From Aeribacillus composti (GTDB lineage: Bacteria; Bacillota; Bacilli; Bacillales; Aeribacillaceae): a stretch of 64,000 bases of DNA. The notes under the pieces were generated by a model that did no database searches, was not told the origin of the DNA, and saw nothing but the letters and a program-made list of their open reading frames with translations. The translations under genes and the position numbers were made by a program. The DNA lies in contig NZ_VISS01000003.1 of NCBI RefSeq assembly GCF_007827555.1, positions 114,221-178,220 of the forward strand, written 5' to 3'. Of the stretch, positions 1-9,408 are shown piece by piece (position 1 is the stretch's first letter; each line of letters begins with the position of its first letter).

Positions 1-366
1 TATATCTTCAGCGGTTAATGAATCATTTGCGCCTTTTATAACGAGCATTGTGTTTTCAGCTGATGAATCAACTGTAATTAAGGCGCTGCCTGTAGGAACG
101 TTCGGCACTATTTTGATTAATGTCGTGTCGACACAGTTTTGCACTAGTCTTTTTGTTAGTTCGGCGCCAAAAGCATCTTCTCCGATCGCACCAATCAAAT
201 AAACTTTTTTTCCAAGCTTTGCACAAGCTGTTGCTTGGTTGGCGCCTTTTCCTCCACTAAACAAAACCATGCTGTTCCCGAAAACTGTCTCACCATGGCT
301 CGGATATTTGTCTGTCATCGCAACAATGTCCATATTAATGCTGCCAACTACTGTAATTGAAGACAT
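1..366 (-). CDS. Ribokinase-like PfkB sugar kinase, N-terminal part
   Basis: Only the first 122 codons are in the window; the gene runs off the left edge. The product begins MSSITVVGSINMD and contains GGKGANQA, the N-terminal signature of ribokinase-type PfkB kinases that phosphorylate a furanose or ketose sugar with ATP. A later LIGAIGEDAFG stretch also fits the family. The ATG lies one base after the stop codon of the upstream epimerase, and its ribosome binding site GGGGGA sits inside the end of that gene, so the two are translationally coupled. The partner epimerase acts on a sugar phosphate, so the likely substrate is a ribose- or allulose-like sugar, but the sequence does not settle it. 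The ATP-binding C-terminal half cannot be judged. Confidence 0.85.
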   Translation of the reverse strand, partial: MSSITVVGSINMDIVAMTDKYPSHGETVFGNSMVLFSGGKGANQATACAKLGKKVYLIGAIGEDAFGAELTKRLVQNCVDTTLIKIVPNVPTGSALITVDSSAENTMLVIKGANDSLTAEDI

Positions 367-367
367 A

Positions 368-1054
368 TTAATCCCCCGTTTTTACCTTGGCTGTTCCTTC
401 AATAAATTGACGAAGATGAATAACAGCATCATGAAGAGACCCTTTGGATTTAAACAAGCTGGATGTGCCGCAAACGAGCATTTTTGCTCCATTTTCCAAA
501 ACCTTTGGGATCGTTTCATAACCTATATTGCCGTCAACTTGAATTAAAATATTGTAGCTTTCTTTTTCAATCAATTGATGAAGTTTCTTGATTTTGTTAT
601 ACATCGTCGGTATGAATTTTTGACCGGCAAAACCGGGGTTCACTGTCATCAATGTGACATAATCAATCACATCCATCACATATTCAATCGATTCAATTGG
701 AGTGGAGGGGTTTAAGGCCACTCCCGCTTTTATGCCTTTAGATTTGATCGTTTGCAAAACGCGCTGCAAATGAATAGTTGATTCAATATGAACCGAAATC
801 ATATCTGCACCGGCATCAGCGAATAAATTTATATGCTCCTCCGGCCTCATAATCATGAGATGAATATCTAACGGCTTATCCGTTGCCGCACGGATGACGT
901 TGACCATATCCGGCCCCATCGTAAAATTCGGAACAAACGAACCGTCCATAATGTCAATGTGAAAAAAATCGACCCCGGCCTGATCAAGTTCTTGCACATC
1001 CCTTTTTAAATTTCCCATGTCTGCACACATTAGCGACGGCCCTATCATCGTCAC
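368..1054 (-). CDS. Ribulose/allulose-phosphate 3-epimerase family protein
   Basis: A (beta/alpha)8 3-epimerase. Visible motifs are PSLMCAD near the N-terminus, HIDIMDGSFVPN with the metal-binding His and Asp, LDIHLMI, MTVNPGFAGQ and the C-terminal VDGNIG and VCGTSSLF phosphate-binding segments. The HIDIMDG and TVNPGFAGQKFIP segments resemble E. coli AlsE (D-allulose-6-phosphate 3-epimerase) as I recall it, so allulose-6-phosphate to fructose-6-phosphate is plausible beside a rhamnose-isomerase family enzyme. A plain ribulose-5-phosphate epimerase (Rpe) cannot be excluded. I chose the GTG at 1054 because GGGGGAA lies about six bases upstream; an upstream TTG at 1087 has no good ribosome binding site and an ATG at 1048 is also possible. 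It is followed at once by the PfkB kinase. Confidence 0.82.
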   Translation of the reverse strand: MTMIGPSLMCADMGNLKRDVQELDQAGVDFFHIDIMDGSFVPNFTMGPDMVNVIRAATDKPLDIHLMIMRPEEHINLFADAGADMISVHIESTIHLQRVLQTIKSKGIKAGVALNPSTPIESIEYVMDVIDYVTLMTVNPGFAGQKFIPTMYNKIKKLHQLIEKESYNILIQVDGNIGYETIPKVLENGAKMLVCGTSSLFKSKGSLHDAVIHLRQFIEGTAKVKTGD

Positions 1055-1181
1055 TGAAAATTCCCCCGTTTTCACAGATAAATTCAAGTGTTATCTTTTT
1101 ATAAACATATTAATGAAATCGCTTACTTATGGATAGGGGTTAAAATTCGGATTGGTGTGACAATATTCAGTAAATTTTAAA

Positions 1182-1262
1182 AAAATAAAAAACGTACTGA
1201 AAACAAATTCAGCACAGCTGCCGATACAAAGTTCGGTATGTGCCAACCGTCTTCAGTACGTT
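1182..1262 (-). terminator. Long branched terminator after the yesN-like gene
   Basis: Outer arms AACGTACTGAA (1191-1201) and TTCAGTACGTT (1252-1262) are perfect complements. The enclosed segment folds again (GCACA with TGTGC, CCGA with TCGG). On the minus strand it is followed by T-rich sequence, so it should end the response-regulator transcript and separate it from the epimerase gene. Confidence 0.7.
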
Positions 1263-1329
1263 CTTTTAAAAAGGTTTCAAGTATTTTTGTATTTCAACGA
1301 TCAGTTTTCAACGCCTTCAGTGCGTCCTC

Positions 1330-2934
1330 TTAAAAGCTCCCCCGTTTTTCCCTGTATTGCGACGGTAATAAACCGGTCCATTGTTTGAATAATCTGCTGA
1401 AATATTTTGCATCTTGATATCCGACATGAACAGCTATATCATAAATTTTCATTTCCGTAGCAGCCAATAATTGTTTCGCCTTTTGAATTCTCGCATTCGT
1501 TACATAATCCAGAACTGTTTCTCCTGTCTGATTTTTAAAGTATTCGCAAAAGTAGGTTGGGTTTAAATGAACATGTTCCGCAATACGTTTAATGGTAATA
1601 TTTTCGCCAAGATTAGAATGAATCCATTCTTTTGCTTTAACAATTGGGTCAATTGTATTTTTCCGATAATATTCTCTCATTTTTCTAATTTTCATGATCC
1701 AGTTAATCATTTCCTGTCTCAAAACAGAAAAGGAAGCCGGTTCATCCGTAATCGAAAATGCCTCGCTAAGCAGTGTAGGAAGCTCGCTAATCCCATCATC
1801 CTGTATCCATTGGTTTATGACCCGGATGCACAAATAACGAACTGATTCTTGAAGCAAAAAAGGTGAGGTCATTTTTTTAAGCTCGTCAAAAAATGAGTTG
1901 ATTGCTGTTAAAGCATTTTGCTCTTCATATTTCATTGCTTCAACCGTTTGTTCAGCCCATTTGTACACTGCCGGCGGAACATCCGTAATCTTATTATAGG
2001 TAAGGTGCTTTAAAGATTCCGTTTTAAAAAGCTTATTCCCTCCTTGAATCATCCTATATTTCATTGCCTCTCGCAGCTCGTTCTTCACATCCACTAACAT
2101 TGATAAATCCACAAATGACTGTCCTAAAACAATCGATGCCGTAAAAGGCGTTGTCCTCTGAATGGTTGTTTTTAGCGACAAACAGCTTTGTTCAATTTTC
2201 GCTTCTTCCCCGTTATAAATAAGCACCCAATACGAATATTGGTTGTTTTTCCAAATCCAATTGCGTTCCTTTATAAACGATTTTCGAATCGATTCTTTGA
2301 TGGTGACATCCCATTTCTTCCATTCATCCTTATTTTCGAAGCCGTTTCTAGAAAACGCATTATCTATACCGATATAAAGCAAATTATACTTTCCATCTGG
2401 AAAATCACGTGTCCAGTCCAAATACGACACATCCATATTTTCAACTGCCGTTGTATCGCTTAATAATTGGATTTGCTTTTCATACGTCAATTTTGTTTGA
2501 ATTTCTTCAGCCTCTTCGATTAGTCTTTTGTTTTTCTTGTCAGTTACTATAAGCTCCTCTGCTTTTTGTAAGTGGGATTCAAAATTCTCTCGATCTATCG
2601 GTTTTAAAATGTAATCAATTGCCCCTTCCCGCAGCGCTGTCTGGACATATTTAAAATCATCATACCCGCTGATAATAATGGAATAAAAGTTATACCCTTT
2701 TTCTTTCAGTAGACTAATTAATTCCAATCCGTTTATAACCGGCATTTGCACATCGGTAAATATAAGATCGAAGGCGCCAATTTTTTCATGAATTTCTCTA
2801 AAAGCTTCATCTCCGTCTGAGAATACCCCGCAAATGTGCCAGTTTGGCCTAAACTTTTTAATTAGTCTTTCCAGCCCCTGTCTAATCCGCGGCTCGTCAT
2901 CGACAATTACAACCTTTATCTGATCCGTGATCAT
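1330..2934 (-). CDS. YesN-like response regulator with AraC-type DNA-binding domain
   Basis: 534 aa. The receiver domain (residues about 5-125) shows the acidic pocket VDDEP, the phosphoacceptor Asp in FTDVQMPV, and the SGYDDF and LKPID segments. A long central region of low similarity follows, then a C-terminal AraC/XylS domain (about 430-530) with two helix-turn-helices (ITIKRIAEHVHLNPTYFCEYFK and IYDIAVHVGYQDAKYFSRLFK) and the usual SQYR end. This is the standard YesN architecture, which activates carbohydrate-uptake genes in Bacillota. Its ATG overlaps the histidine kinase stop by one base, so it is its cognate partner. A terminator follows. Confidence 0.93.
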   Translation of the reverse strand: MITDQIKVVIVDDEPRIRQGLERLIKKFRPNWHICGVFSDGDEAFREIHEKIGAFDLIFTDVQMPVINGLELISLLKEKGYNFYSIIISGYDDFKYVQTALREGAIDYILKPIDRENFESHLQKAEELIVTDKKNKRLIEEAEEIQTKLTYEKQIQLLSDTTAVENMDVSYLDWTRDFPDGKYNLLYIGIDNAFSRNGFENKDEWKKWDVTIKESIRKSFIKERNWIWKNNQYSYWVLIYNGEEAKIEQSCLSLKTTIQRTTPFTASIVLGQSFVDLSMLVDVKNELREAMKYRMIQGGNKLFKTESLKHLTYNKITDVPPAVYKWAEQTVEAMKYEEQNALTAINSFFDELKKMTSPFLLQESVRYLCIRVINQWIQDDGISELPTLLSEAFSITDEPASFSVLRQEMINWIMKIRKMREYYRKNTIDPIVKAKEWIHSNLGENITIKRIAEHVHLNPTYFCEYFKNQTGETVLDYVTNARIQKAKQLLAATEMKIYDIAVHVGYQDAKYFSRLFKQWTGLLPSQYREKRGSF

Positions 2935-4766
2935 TAATCACCTCCTCCTTTCAAAAGAAGCTGGTTTGCTTGATAGGCGTTTATTTTTGGTATTCGAATT
3001 TTAATCATAGTACCTTTATTTACATGACTAGTAATCGATAATCTGTAATGATCCCCAAAAATCATTGTAATTCTGGCATTTACATTGATAATTCCTATGC
3101 CGGAATCCCTTCCTAACATTGGATCAGCCATCAATCTTTCATTTAACTCTTCCAGCTTTTCCTTGGCAATTCCAGGACCGCTGTCCAAAACAGTTAAAAT
3201 GAGGTCCGGATGCTCTTCACAAACTGAAATATTCACTTTTAGCTCTCTCTGTTTTTCAAGTCCGTATTTGATTGAGTTTTCAATGATTGGCTGCAGCACA
3301 AATTTAGGAATATAGTATTCTAGTAATTTCTCTTCTTTTTCAATTTCAAAGTGCAGTCGTTCTTCAAACCGGAACTTCTGTATGCGTAAATAATCTTCAA
3401 TATGCTGCAGTTCATTCCGTATCGTGACTAATTTATCTTTGTTATTTAAAGAATACCGAAGCATTCTTCCAAGCAAAGTCAGCATTGTTACAACATCTTC
3501 TGTTTTTTCTTCTTCGACCGACATGCTGATTGTTTCTAATGTGTTATACATAAAATGAGGATTAATTTGAGATTGCAATGCATATAATTCAGCTGTTTTT
3601 TGTTTAAGCTCTACATTATATTTCTGCTTAATCAGCTCTCGAATTTCCATCAGCATTGAATTAAAGCTTTTAGCCAGCTGCCCGACTTCATCATTTGAAT
3701 GAACAGGTATATTAATGCTTAAATCTCCTTTTTCAACTTCCTTCATCATTTTGCTTAAATTATTTAAAGGACGGGTTACATTCATTGCAAAGAATATGGA
3801 AATGGCGGTCGTTATTAAGGCAAACGCTATGAAAATGAGGATTGTCACGTTTCTTACTAAATCCGTTGTTTCTGTTAAATTTTTTATTGGCATGCTATGA
3901 GCCATCACCCACGGCAATACACTCGACTCATTTAAGCTAACCAGCAGGCGCTCGCCGTTCTTTTTTATAGTAAAGCTGCCGTTTAAAATTGGATATTTGT
4001 CAATTCTCCTATCGACTGTGCCAATTTTGGAGCGATCTGAATGATATATAATCATTCCGTCCTTCGTCATCATCCATACTTCCGCATCTTTTTCATGCAG
4101 CAAATCCTTAGCGAACTGCTCTATGAATGTTACATCTACCACAATATATATTGTTCCCAGCTTTTTTCTATTATCGAAGTCGGTGATTTCTTTTATTAGC
4201 ATAAAATAGGAAGGAGATCCTTCAAAAGTTAAGTTAATTTGACTTGATAACACTACTTCCATACTTCCAACTTTGCTTAAAGAATTTAAATATGGCAACG
4301 AACCGTCATGAAAGCCAAAATTCTCATAAGGTAAAGTAGTGCTTGAAAAAACACGGTTCTTCGATATAAGGAACACTCCTAAAATATTGTCTGTGTGGTT
4401 TCGCAAGTATGTTCTTGTTAAATAGCTTTCAACAATATACTTATCTCGGAGTCTTTTAGATTGAGTAGTTTCTTCCGATTCCCGTAATATTGTCATCACA
4501 TCGCTCGAATTATACACTAGGTTTGGAAGCGCTTCCAATTTCCTGATTTCATTTTCGATATTATTATTCACTTGCTTTAATAATCGCGGAGTGTATTTTC
4601 CGACTTCTTTCTCGATAGAGGATGTATACTGCGAATACGCTAAAAGACCAAGCAAAGCCATTGGAATAACAGTCAGCAGAACATAGGAAATAATTAGTTT
4701 ATGTGTTAAAGACAAAGATTTTCGGCTTGAATCGTTTCTTCTCTTAAAAATCATATTGATCCACAT
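2934..4766 (-). CDS. YesM-like membrane sensor histidine kinase
   Basis: 610 aa. A first transmembrane helix (about 24-45) is followed by a roughly 260-residue extracellular Cache-type sensing region, a second helix (about 305-328), and a HAMP domain (NDEVGQLAKSFNSM). The His_kinase domain carries the phosphoacceptor in LQSQINPHFMYNTLE. The HATPase_c domain shows the N box PIIENSIKYG, DSGPGI and DSGIGIINV. This is the LytS/YesM class typical of sugar-responsive systems. The first 23 bases overlap the end of the binding-protein gene. A second ATG at 4754 is an alternative start. The overlap on both sides suggests the binding protein, kinase and regulator form one sensing unit. Confidence 0.93.
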   Translation of the reverse strand: MWINMIFKRRNDSSRKSLSLTHKLIISYVLLTVIPMALLGLLAYSQYTSSIEKEVGKYTPRLLKQVNNNIENEIRKLEALPNLVYNSSDVMTILRESEETTQSKRLRDKYIVESYLTRTYLRNHTDNILGVFLISKNRVFSSTTLPYENFGFHDGSLPYLNSLSKVGSMEVVLSSQINLTFEGSPSYFMLIKEITDFDNRKKLGTIYIVVDVTFIEQFAKDLLHEKDAEVWMMTKDGMIIYHSDRSKIGTVDRRIDKYPILNGSFTIKKNGERLLVSLNESSVLPWVMAHSMPIKNLTETTDLVRNVTILIFIAFALITTAISIFFAMNVTRPLNNLSKMMKEVEKGDLSINIPVHSNDEVGQLAKSFNSMLMEIRELIKQKYNVELKQKTAELYALQSQINPHFMYNTLETISMSVEEEKTEDVVTMLTLLGRMLRYSLNNKDKLVTIRNELQHIEDYLRIQKFRFEERLHFEIEKEEKLLEYYIPKFVLQPIIENSIKYGLEKQRELKVNISVCEEHPDLILTVLDSGPGIAKEKLEELNERLMADPMLGRDSGIGIINVNARITMIFGDHYRLSITSHVNKGTMIKIRIPKINAYQANQLLLKGGGD

Positions 4767-5787
4767 TCTCTTTTGTAAAATCGATTGGCTGTCCCATAAT
4801 CACCATGTCGCCGTCAAAACTAATATTCCCTATATTCTCCACAAACTGTCCATCATACGGCAAATCCTCCAACACTAAGTTTTTGGCTAACGCAATGGTT
4901 AAATAACCGAGCTTTTGCGGACTCCATAATGTGATGGTTTGCAGCACATCCTCTTTCAAATATGGTCTTGTCATGTTCGGAGTCGATGTTCCAACAACTT
5001 TAATGTCTCCAGATTTTCCGTAATCCTTTAACGCCTGCGCAATAGCAGGCGGGTTCACTGTCGATATACCAATGATCCCTTTTAGATCATCGTATTTTTT
5101 TAATAGGTTAACTGTTAAATTGTAAGCTTTGTGAATATCTTCATTCGCATACTCCACATCGAGCAGCTCTAATTCTGGATAATATTCTTCTTGCTGCACC
5201 TTTAACCACCTAATCCAATTGTTTAAATTCGCAGCAGTCGGCGAGCCGGTCAAAATAACGTATTTCCCCCTTTCTCCCATTTCTAATGCTAAAAGATCCA
5301 TAATATGTCTTCCCATTTGCTCGGCATCGACCATATTGACAAAGAAGTCACGATATTTTGCGTCTGTGTCTGCATCCCAAGTGATGACTTTTATCCCTTT
5401 TTCACGGGCCTGCTGCAGAACCGTACCCAATTTTTTCGGGTCATTTGCTGAAACAGCAATCACATCTACTTTCTGCTCTATCAGCTCATGAATAACGGCA
5501 ATTTGTTCCTCTGCGGTTGCCGCAGAAGGCCCTTTATAGATGACTGTAACATTCAAATCCTTCGCTGCTTCTAAGGCTCCTTCCTTTGCTGCTAAAAAAT
5601 AAGGAATATTAGCGATTTTAGGAACAAGTCCAATGACAATCTCATGTTCATGATTCCTGTTGCTTTCATGATTCATTTGTTCAGTTGGTTTATCTACATA
5701 AATAACCTCATATTCTTTTGATAAAGAGCAGGATGCCAAAAGGAACAGGAAAAAAGCAAGGGCGAAAAACTTAAACGTTTTGTTCAA
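4744..5787 (-). CDS. Periplasmic-type sugar-binding lipoprotein (LacI-type PBP fold)
   Basis: 347 aa, starting at a TTG preceded by TGGAGA. A lipoprotein signal ends in LLASC with the lipidated Cys at residue 20. The body is a type I periplasmic binding protein of the RbsB/RhaS/LsrB sort: IGLVPKIANIPYF, an AAKDLN segment, VDVIAVSANDP and VITWDADTD. No ABC permease or ATPase lies beside it in the window. It overlaps the sensor kinase gene by 23 bases, so I infer it presents the sugar to the kinase rather than to a transporter. That arrangement is known for three-component sugar sensors. Ligand unknown; rhamnose, allose or a related sugar fits the neighbours. Confidence 0.88.
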   Translation of the reverse strand: MNKTFKFFALAFFLFLLASCSLSKEYEVIYVDKPTEQMNHESNRNHEHEIVIGLVPKIANIPYFLAAKEGALEAAKDLNVTVIYKGPSAATAEEQIAVIHELIEQKVDVIAVSANDPKKLGTVLQQAREKGIKVITWDADTDAKYRDFFVNMVDAEQMGRHIMDLLALEMGERGKYVILTGSPTAANLNNWIRWLKVQQEEYYPELELLDVEYANEDIHKAYNLTVNLLKKYDDLKGIIGISTVNPPAIAQALKDYGKSGDIKVVGTSTPNMTRPYLKEDVLQTITLWSPQKLGYLTIALAKNLVLEDLPYDGQFVENIGNISFDGDMVIMGQPIDFTKENVDQYDF

Positions 5788-5857
5788 TTTTCTCCATACC
5801 TTTCCGAAAAGGAAATTTTTTTAAGATCGATTTGATGCTTATCGGAAACTTCCTGCT

Positions 5858-6472
5858 TCAAAGAAGATGCAAAATACTGTTCCATTGAATAATGGATGCC
5901 TTTCCTTTACCGTGATATTCAATAATAGAAACCCCTGTATTGTCCATTTTTATTTTGCGGTAATGCGAAAAAGGTAATCCAAACCATTGCGTTGCAGCAA
6001 TACGGTTTACTGTGTTATGAGCTACAACAAGCGCATTTTTATCTGGATATGTTTTCGATACCTCTTCAAAAAAAGATTGGATCCGATTATAAACTTGACT
6101 TGCAGATTCTCCCGTTTCCCCGGCAAAACACTCTGCTGGATTCGTTAACCAATCTGTCCATGAATCCTTATGTTCTCTCTCAATCATTTGTACCGTTTTT
6201 CCTTCCCATTTCCCGAAGTCAATTTCTACAAGACGCTGATCTTCAATAACTGGCAAACCAAACTCTTTGCTTATAATTGCAGCTGTTGCCGATGCTCTTA
6301 CTAGAGTTGAAGAAAAGACCGCGTGAAACTTTACGTGCTTCAGCGCTTTAGCTGCTACTTCCGCCTGCTTAATCCCTTGCTCTGACAGTGAAACATCCGT
6401 CCTTCCGCAATATTTGTTGCCATCCCGATTCCATTCCGTTTCTCCATGGCGTAAAAGGAAAAATCTTGTCAC
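5858..6472 (-). CDS. Histidine phosphatase (phosphoglycerate mutase-like)
   Basis: 204 aa, GTG start overlapping the kinase stop (GTGA). The N-terminal LRHGETEWN motif contains the phosphoacceptor His9; GRTDVSLSEQG, SSTLVRASATA and the acid residue in EIDFGKWEGK follow the family pattern. The second catalytic His lies in VVAHNTVN, which usually reads GHG or SHG in classic mutases. The length matches CobC/GpmB-type phosphatases. Because it is translationally coupled to an FGGY sugar kinase, I infer it removes phosphate from a sugar phosphate or clears a dead-end product. The substrate cannot be read from the sequence. Confidence 0.86.
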   Translation of the reverse strand: MTRFFLLRHGETEWNRDGNKYCGRTDVSLSEQGIKQAEVAAKALKHVKFHAVFSSTLVRASATAAIISKEFGLPVIEDQRLVEIDFGKWEGKTVQMIEREHKDSWTDWLTNPAECFAGETGESASQVYNRIQSFFEEVSKTYPDKNALVVAHNTVNRIAATQWFGLPFSHYRKIKMDNTGVSIIEYHGKGKASIIQWNSILHLL

Positions 6473-7917
6473 AGCACAACTCCTCTCTTTTTAAGTGCTT
6501 GAATAAAGCGTTCATATCCTTCTTCATATTGTTCACTTATATGTTCTTCAAACATCACCTCTTTTTCTCTTTTCAGCATGTTCTCCCCGGCTTCTTGAAT
6601 ACTTCCAAAATATGAAGCTGCCGCAACAATCGCAGCCCCAATAGCACCGTCGCTATGCTTCATTTTAATAATAGGCTTCTTTAAGACATTGCTCCGTATA
6701 GTCAGCCATACATCACTGCTGCTTCCTCCGCCTGCTGTAAAGACAGCCCTCACTTTCTCGCTTGACAGCTTTTCAATCATCTCGTAAGCCATTCTTTCAA
6801 GATAGGCAACACCTTCTAAACGGGAAATAAAGAGCTGTTCTTTTGTCAAACCTGGTTCGTCAAAGCCTTGTATGTCAGGAAATGCAAAAGGAAAACGCTC
6901 TCCCTTTTGCCGGAGCGGATACGAAATCCACCGGCTTGGGAAATATTCATATGCTTTACTATTTAAATAAGCTAATTCATCTTTTGAATAATCAATTGAA
7001 ATCCAATCTCCCCCTGTGTTGCTCGCACCGCCCGGCATCCAATATCCATCTGGATGGCGATGGTTATAAAGTATTCCCTTCTCATCTATTATTGGCTCGT
7101 ATGTAATCCCTTTTATTACTAAAGTTGTGCCAATTGTCGTGTTCCAGTTTCCAGGCGATAATGAACCGGATGCGAACTGCGACGCACAACCGTCAGTCAG
7201 TCCGAGTGTAACGCTTACATTTTCCGGTAACCCTGTTTCCTCCATACATTCCTTTGACACATTCCCAGCAAAAGTCCCTGAAGGCAATACGATTGGAAGT
7301 GATTTAACAGGTATTTTTAAAGTTTTTTCAATATATTCCGGCCATTTTTCATTATTTAAATCATAGCCGCTTTTAAATGCACTCGTATAATCGGTTATTC
7401 CCCATTTTCCCGTTAATTTCCCGATAATATAGTCAGTAGGATGCGCCCATAAACATACATCCTTTGCTATTTGCGGAAAATGTTTATGGAACCAAACAAT
7501 TTTCGGCAAACCATACGAGCTGGAAAATGCCGTATAATGCCCTGCTGCAAAGGCAGCCTCTCTGCAAAGCGCTGCCTCAGATGCTGACCTGCTGTCGCTG
7601 TACATTAAGGCATTGTATAGCGGTTCATATTGTTTATCAAGGGGAATTACAGTACCTGATGTGGAAGTGACAGACAAGGAAACAACTTGATTAAGAATTT
7701 TTTGCTCCTTCAAACTATTTGCTACTTGTCGAATAGATTCAGCGGTATGCTGCCACCACATAAACGGCGATTGCTCCATTCTTAACTCGTTTCCTTTCGC
7801 CAAGTTAAAAGTTACAGTACTGGCTGCATAAATAGTTCCGTTATAACCGATTGCAATTGTGCGAATGCCCTGTGTTCCAATATCAATTCCTATAAAAATT
7901 GGCTGTGATTTGTTCAT
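6469..7917 (-). CDS. FGGY-family carbohydrate kinase
   Basis: 482 aa from the ATG at 7917, chosen because AGAGG lies eight bases upstream; a GTG at 7935 lacks a site. The two actin-like ATPase lobes show IGIDIGTQGIR (phosphate 1), a substrate segment around residues 80-110 (SVTSTSGTVIPLD), GLTDGCASQFASG (second phosphate loop), IGTTLVIKG, and the adenosine loop TAGGGSSSDVW. It phosphorylates a ketose, most likely the product of the isomerase next door. It is not close enough to the textbook rhamnulokinase, xylulokinase or ribulokinase for me to name the substrate. Together with the phosphatase and isomerase it forms the catabolic half of the locus. Confidence 0.9.
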   Translation of the reverse strand: MNKSQPIFIGIDIGTQGIRTIAIGYNGTIYAASTVTFNLAKGNELRMEQSPFMWWQHTAESIRQVANSLKEQKILNQVVSLSVTSTSGTVIPLDKQYEPLYNALMYSDSRSASEAALCREAAFAAGHYTAFSSSYGLPKIVWFHKHFPQIAKDVCLWAHPTDYIIGKLTGKWGITDYTSAFKSGYDLNNEKWPEYIEKTLKIPVKSLPIVLPSGTFAGNVSKECMEETGLPENVSVTLGLTDGCASQFASGSLSPGNWNTTIGTTLVIKGITYEPIIDEKGILYNHRHPDGYWMPGGASNTGGDWISIDYSKDELAYLNSKAYEYFPSRWISYPLRQKGERFPFAFPDIQGFDEPGLTKEQLFISRLEGVAYLERMAYEMIEKLSSEKVRAVFTAGGGSSSDVWLTIRSNVLKKPIIKMKHSDGAIGAAIVAAASYFGSIQEAGENMLKREKEVMFEEHISEQYEEGYERFIQALKKRGVVL

Positions 7918-8151
7918 TTCATCAACCTCTGCCACACATTTTTTTCTCTTTCTATTATCTACTGATGCTTCGGATGCTAAAGCTATTAAGTGAAATTGCC
8001 GAATCGAGCACTTCCTATATTTACTTTATTTTCTCCATTAGGAGTGAAGCTTTCCTTAATCCACGAAGTCTTTATAATTTTTCAGCTCTTTTAATTCACT
8101 GATCGGCTAATTTGAGCAGCAAGAGAATTCATACTCTTGCCATATTTACGA

Positions 8152-9408
8152 CTACTGTCTCTTAGTTAATACTTCCTCCTCATATTTTTGAATTTCTTTT
8201 AACCATTCTTCTCTTACAGGAACATTCATTTTCTCACAATAATAATCCCAAATTGCACCGAAAGGATAAGTTTTAAATTCCTCCATAACCGCCAATCTTT
8301 CCGTAAAGTTTCCCTTTTCTTGCAATTGCTTTAAATATTCATGCGGCATAAGCATTGCATATAATAAAGCTTTAATCATATTACGCGTTCCAATGACCCA
8401 TGCAGCAAGACGATTGATGCTGGCATCAAAGAAATCAAGTCCGATTAAAACCTTATGCAGCGCATCATTGCGCACGATTTCAAGCGCTATTTCACGCAAT
8501 TCATCATCCAAAATCACGACATGGTCGCTGTCCCACCGAACCGGTCTCGATACGTGTAAAGCAAGCCTGTCGCTATAAAGCAAAATCGATGAAATTTTAT
8601 TTGAGACTGTTTCAGTAGGATGAAAATGACCTGTATCTAATAAATATATTTTATTATTTTGTAAGGCGTACCCTAGATAAAATTCATGCGAGCCGACAAC
8701 AAAAGACTCAGATCCTATTCCAAACAATTTGCTTTCGACTGCATCCAAATTATATTTCTCATTGATCTCTACACTAAAAATTTTATCCAATGATTCTTTT
8801 AATCGCTTCCTTGGAGTCAATCGGTCGCTTGGAATGTCCTTATAGCCGTCCGGAATCCATATATTTGTTAAGCATGGTGTTCCAAGCTCCTTGCCAAAGT
8901 ACTCACCGATTTTTCGGCTCCTAATACAGTGGTTGATCCAAAATTCTCTAATTCCCGGATCAGGATGAGACAACGTCAGTCCATCTGCTGCTTTTTCATG
9001 CGAAAATAAGGTAGGATTAAAATCCAGCCCTACACCAATTTTTTTCGCCCAATTAACCCAGTTTTCAAAATGTTTCGGTTCTAACTGATCTCTTTCCACT
9101 TTTTCACCATTTGTTTCTGCATAAATGGCGTGTAGGTTGACACGATGTTTTCCTGGAATTAATGACAGCGCTTTCTCTAAATCCTGCCTTAATTCTTCAG
9201 CATTTCTTGCCTTCCCCGGATAATTTCCTGTTACATCAATCCCCCCTGAAAGCTCGCTTGCATCTGCTTCAAATCCTTTTACGTCATCACCTTGCCAGCA
9301 ATGGATAGAGATTGACGCTTGCTGCAAGTTTTCTAATACTTCTTCAATATTTATTCCCCATTTTTCATAGACTTGCCTTGCTAGCTCAAAAGATTCTTTT
9401 ATAACCAT
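8152..9408 (-). CDS. rhaA: L-rhamnose isomerase (RhaA family)
   Basis: 418 aa, full length for the family. Recognisable segments include [54 protein letters not shown] with metal-binding residues, and [16 protein letters not shown]. The enzyme converts L-rhamnose to L-rhamnulose in the cytoplasm. Family members also interconvert D-allose and D-allulose, which matters here because a 3-epimerase of AlsE type is close by and no rhamnulose-1-phosphate aldolase or mutarotase is visible. AAAGGAGATGG precedes the ATG. A cre-like box lies about 100 bases upstream. About 230 bases without a gene separate it from the FGGY kinase. Confidence 0.92.
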   Translation of the reverse strand: MVIKESFELARQVYEKWGINIEEVLENLQQASISIHCWQGDDVKGFEADASELSGGIDVTGNYPGKARNAEELRQDLEKALSLIPGKHRVNLHAIYAETNGEKVERDQLEPKHFENWVNWAKKIGVGLDFNPTLFSHEKAADGLTLSHPDPGIREFWINHCIRSRKIGEYFGKELGTPCLTNIWIPDGYKDIPSDRLTPRKRLKESLDKIFSVEINEKYNLDAVESKLFGIGSESFVVGSHEFYLGYALQNNKIYLLDTGHFHPTETVSNKISSILLYSDRLALHVSRPVRWDSDHVVILDDELREIALEIVRNDALHKVLIGLDFFDASINRLAAWVIGTRNMIKALLYAMLMPHEYLKQLQEKGNFTERLAVMEEFKTYPFGAIWDYYCEKMNVPVREEWLKEIQKYEEEVLTKRQ

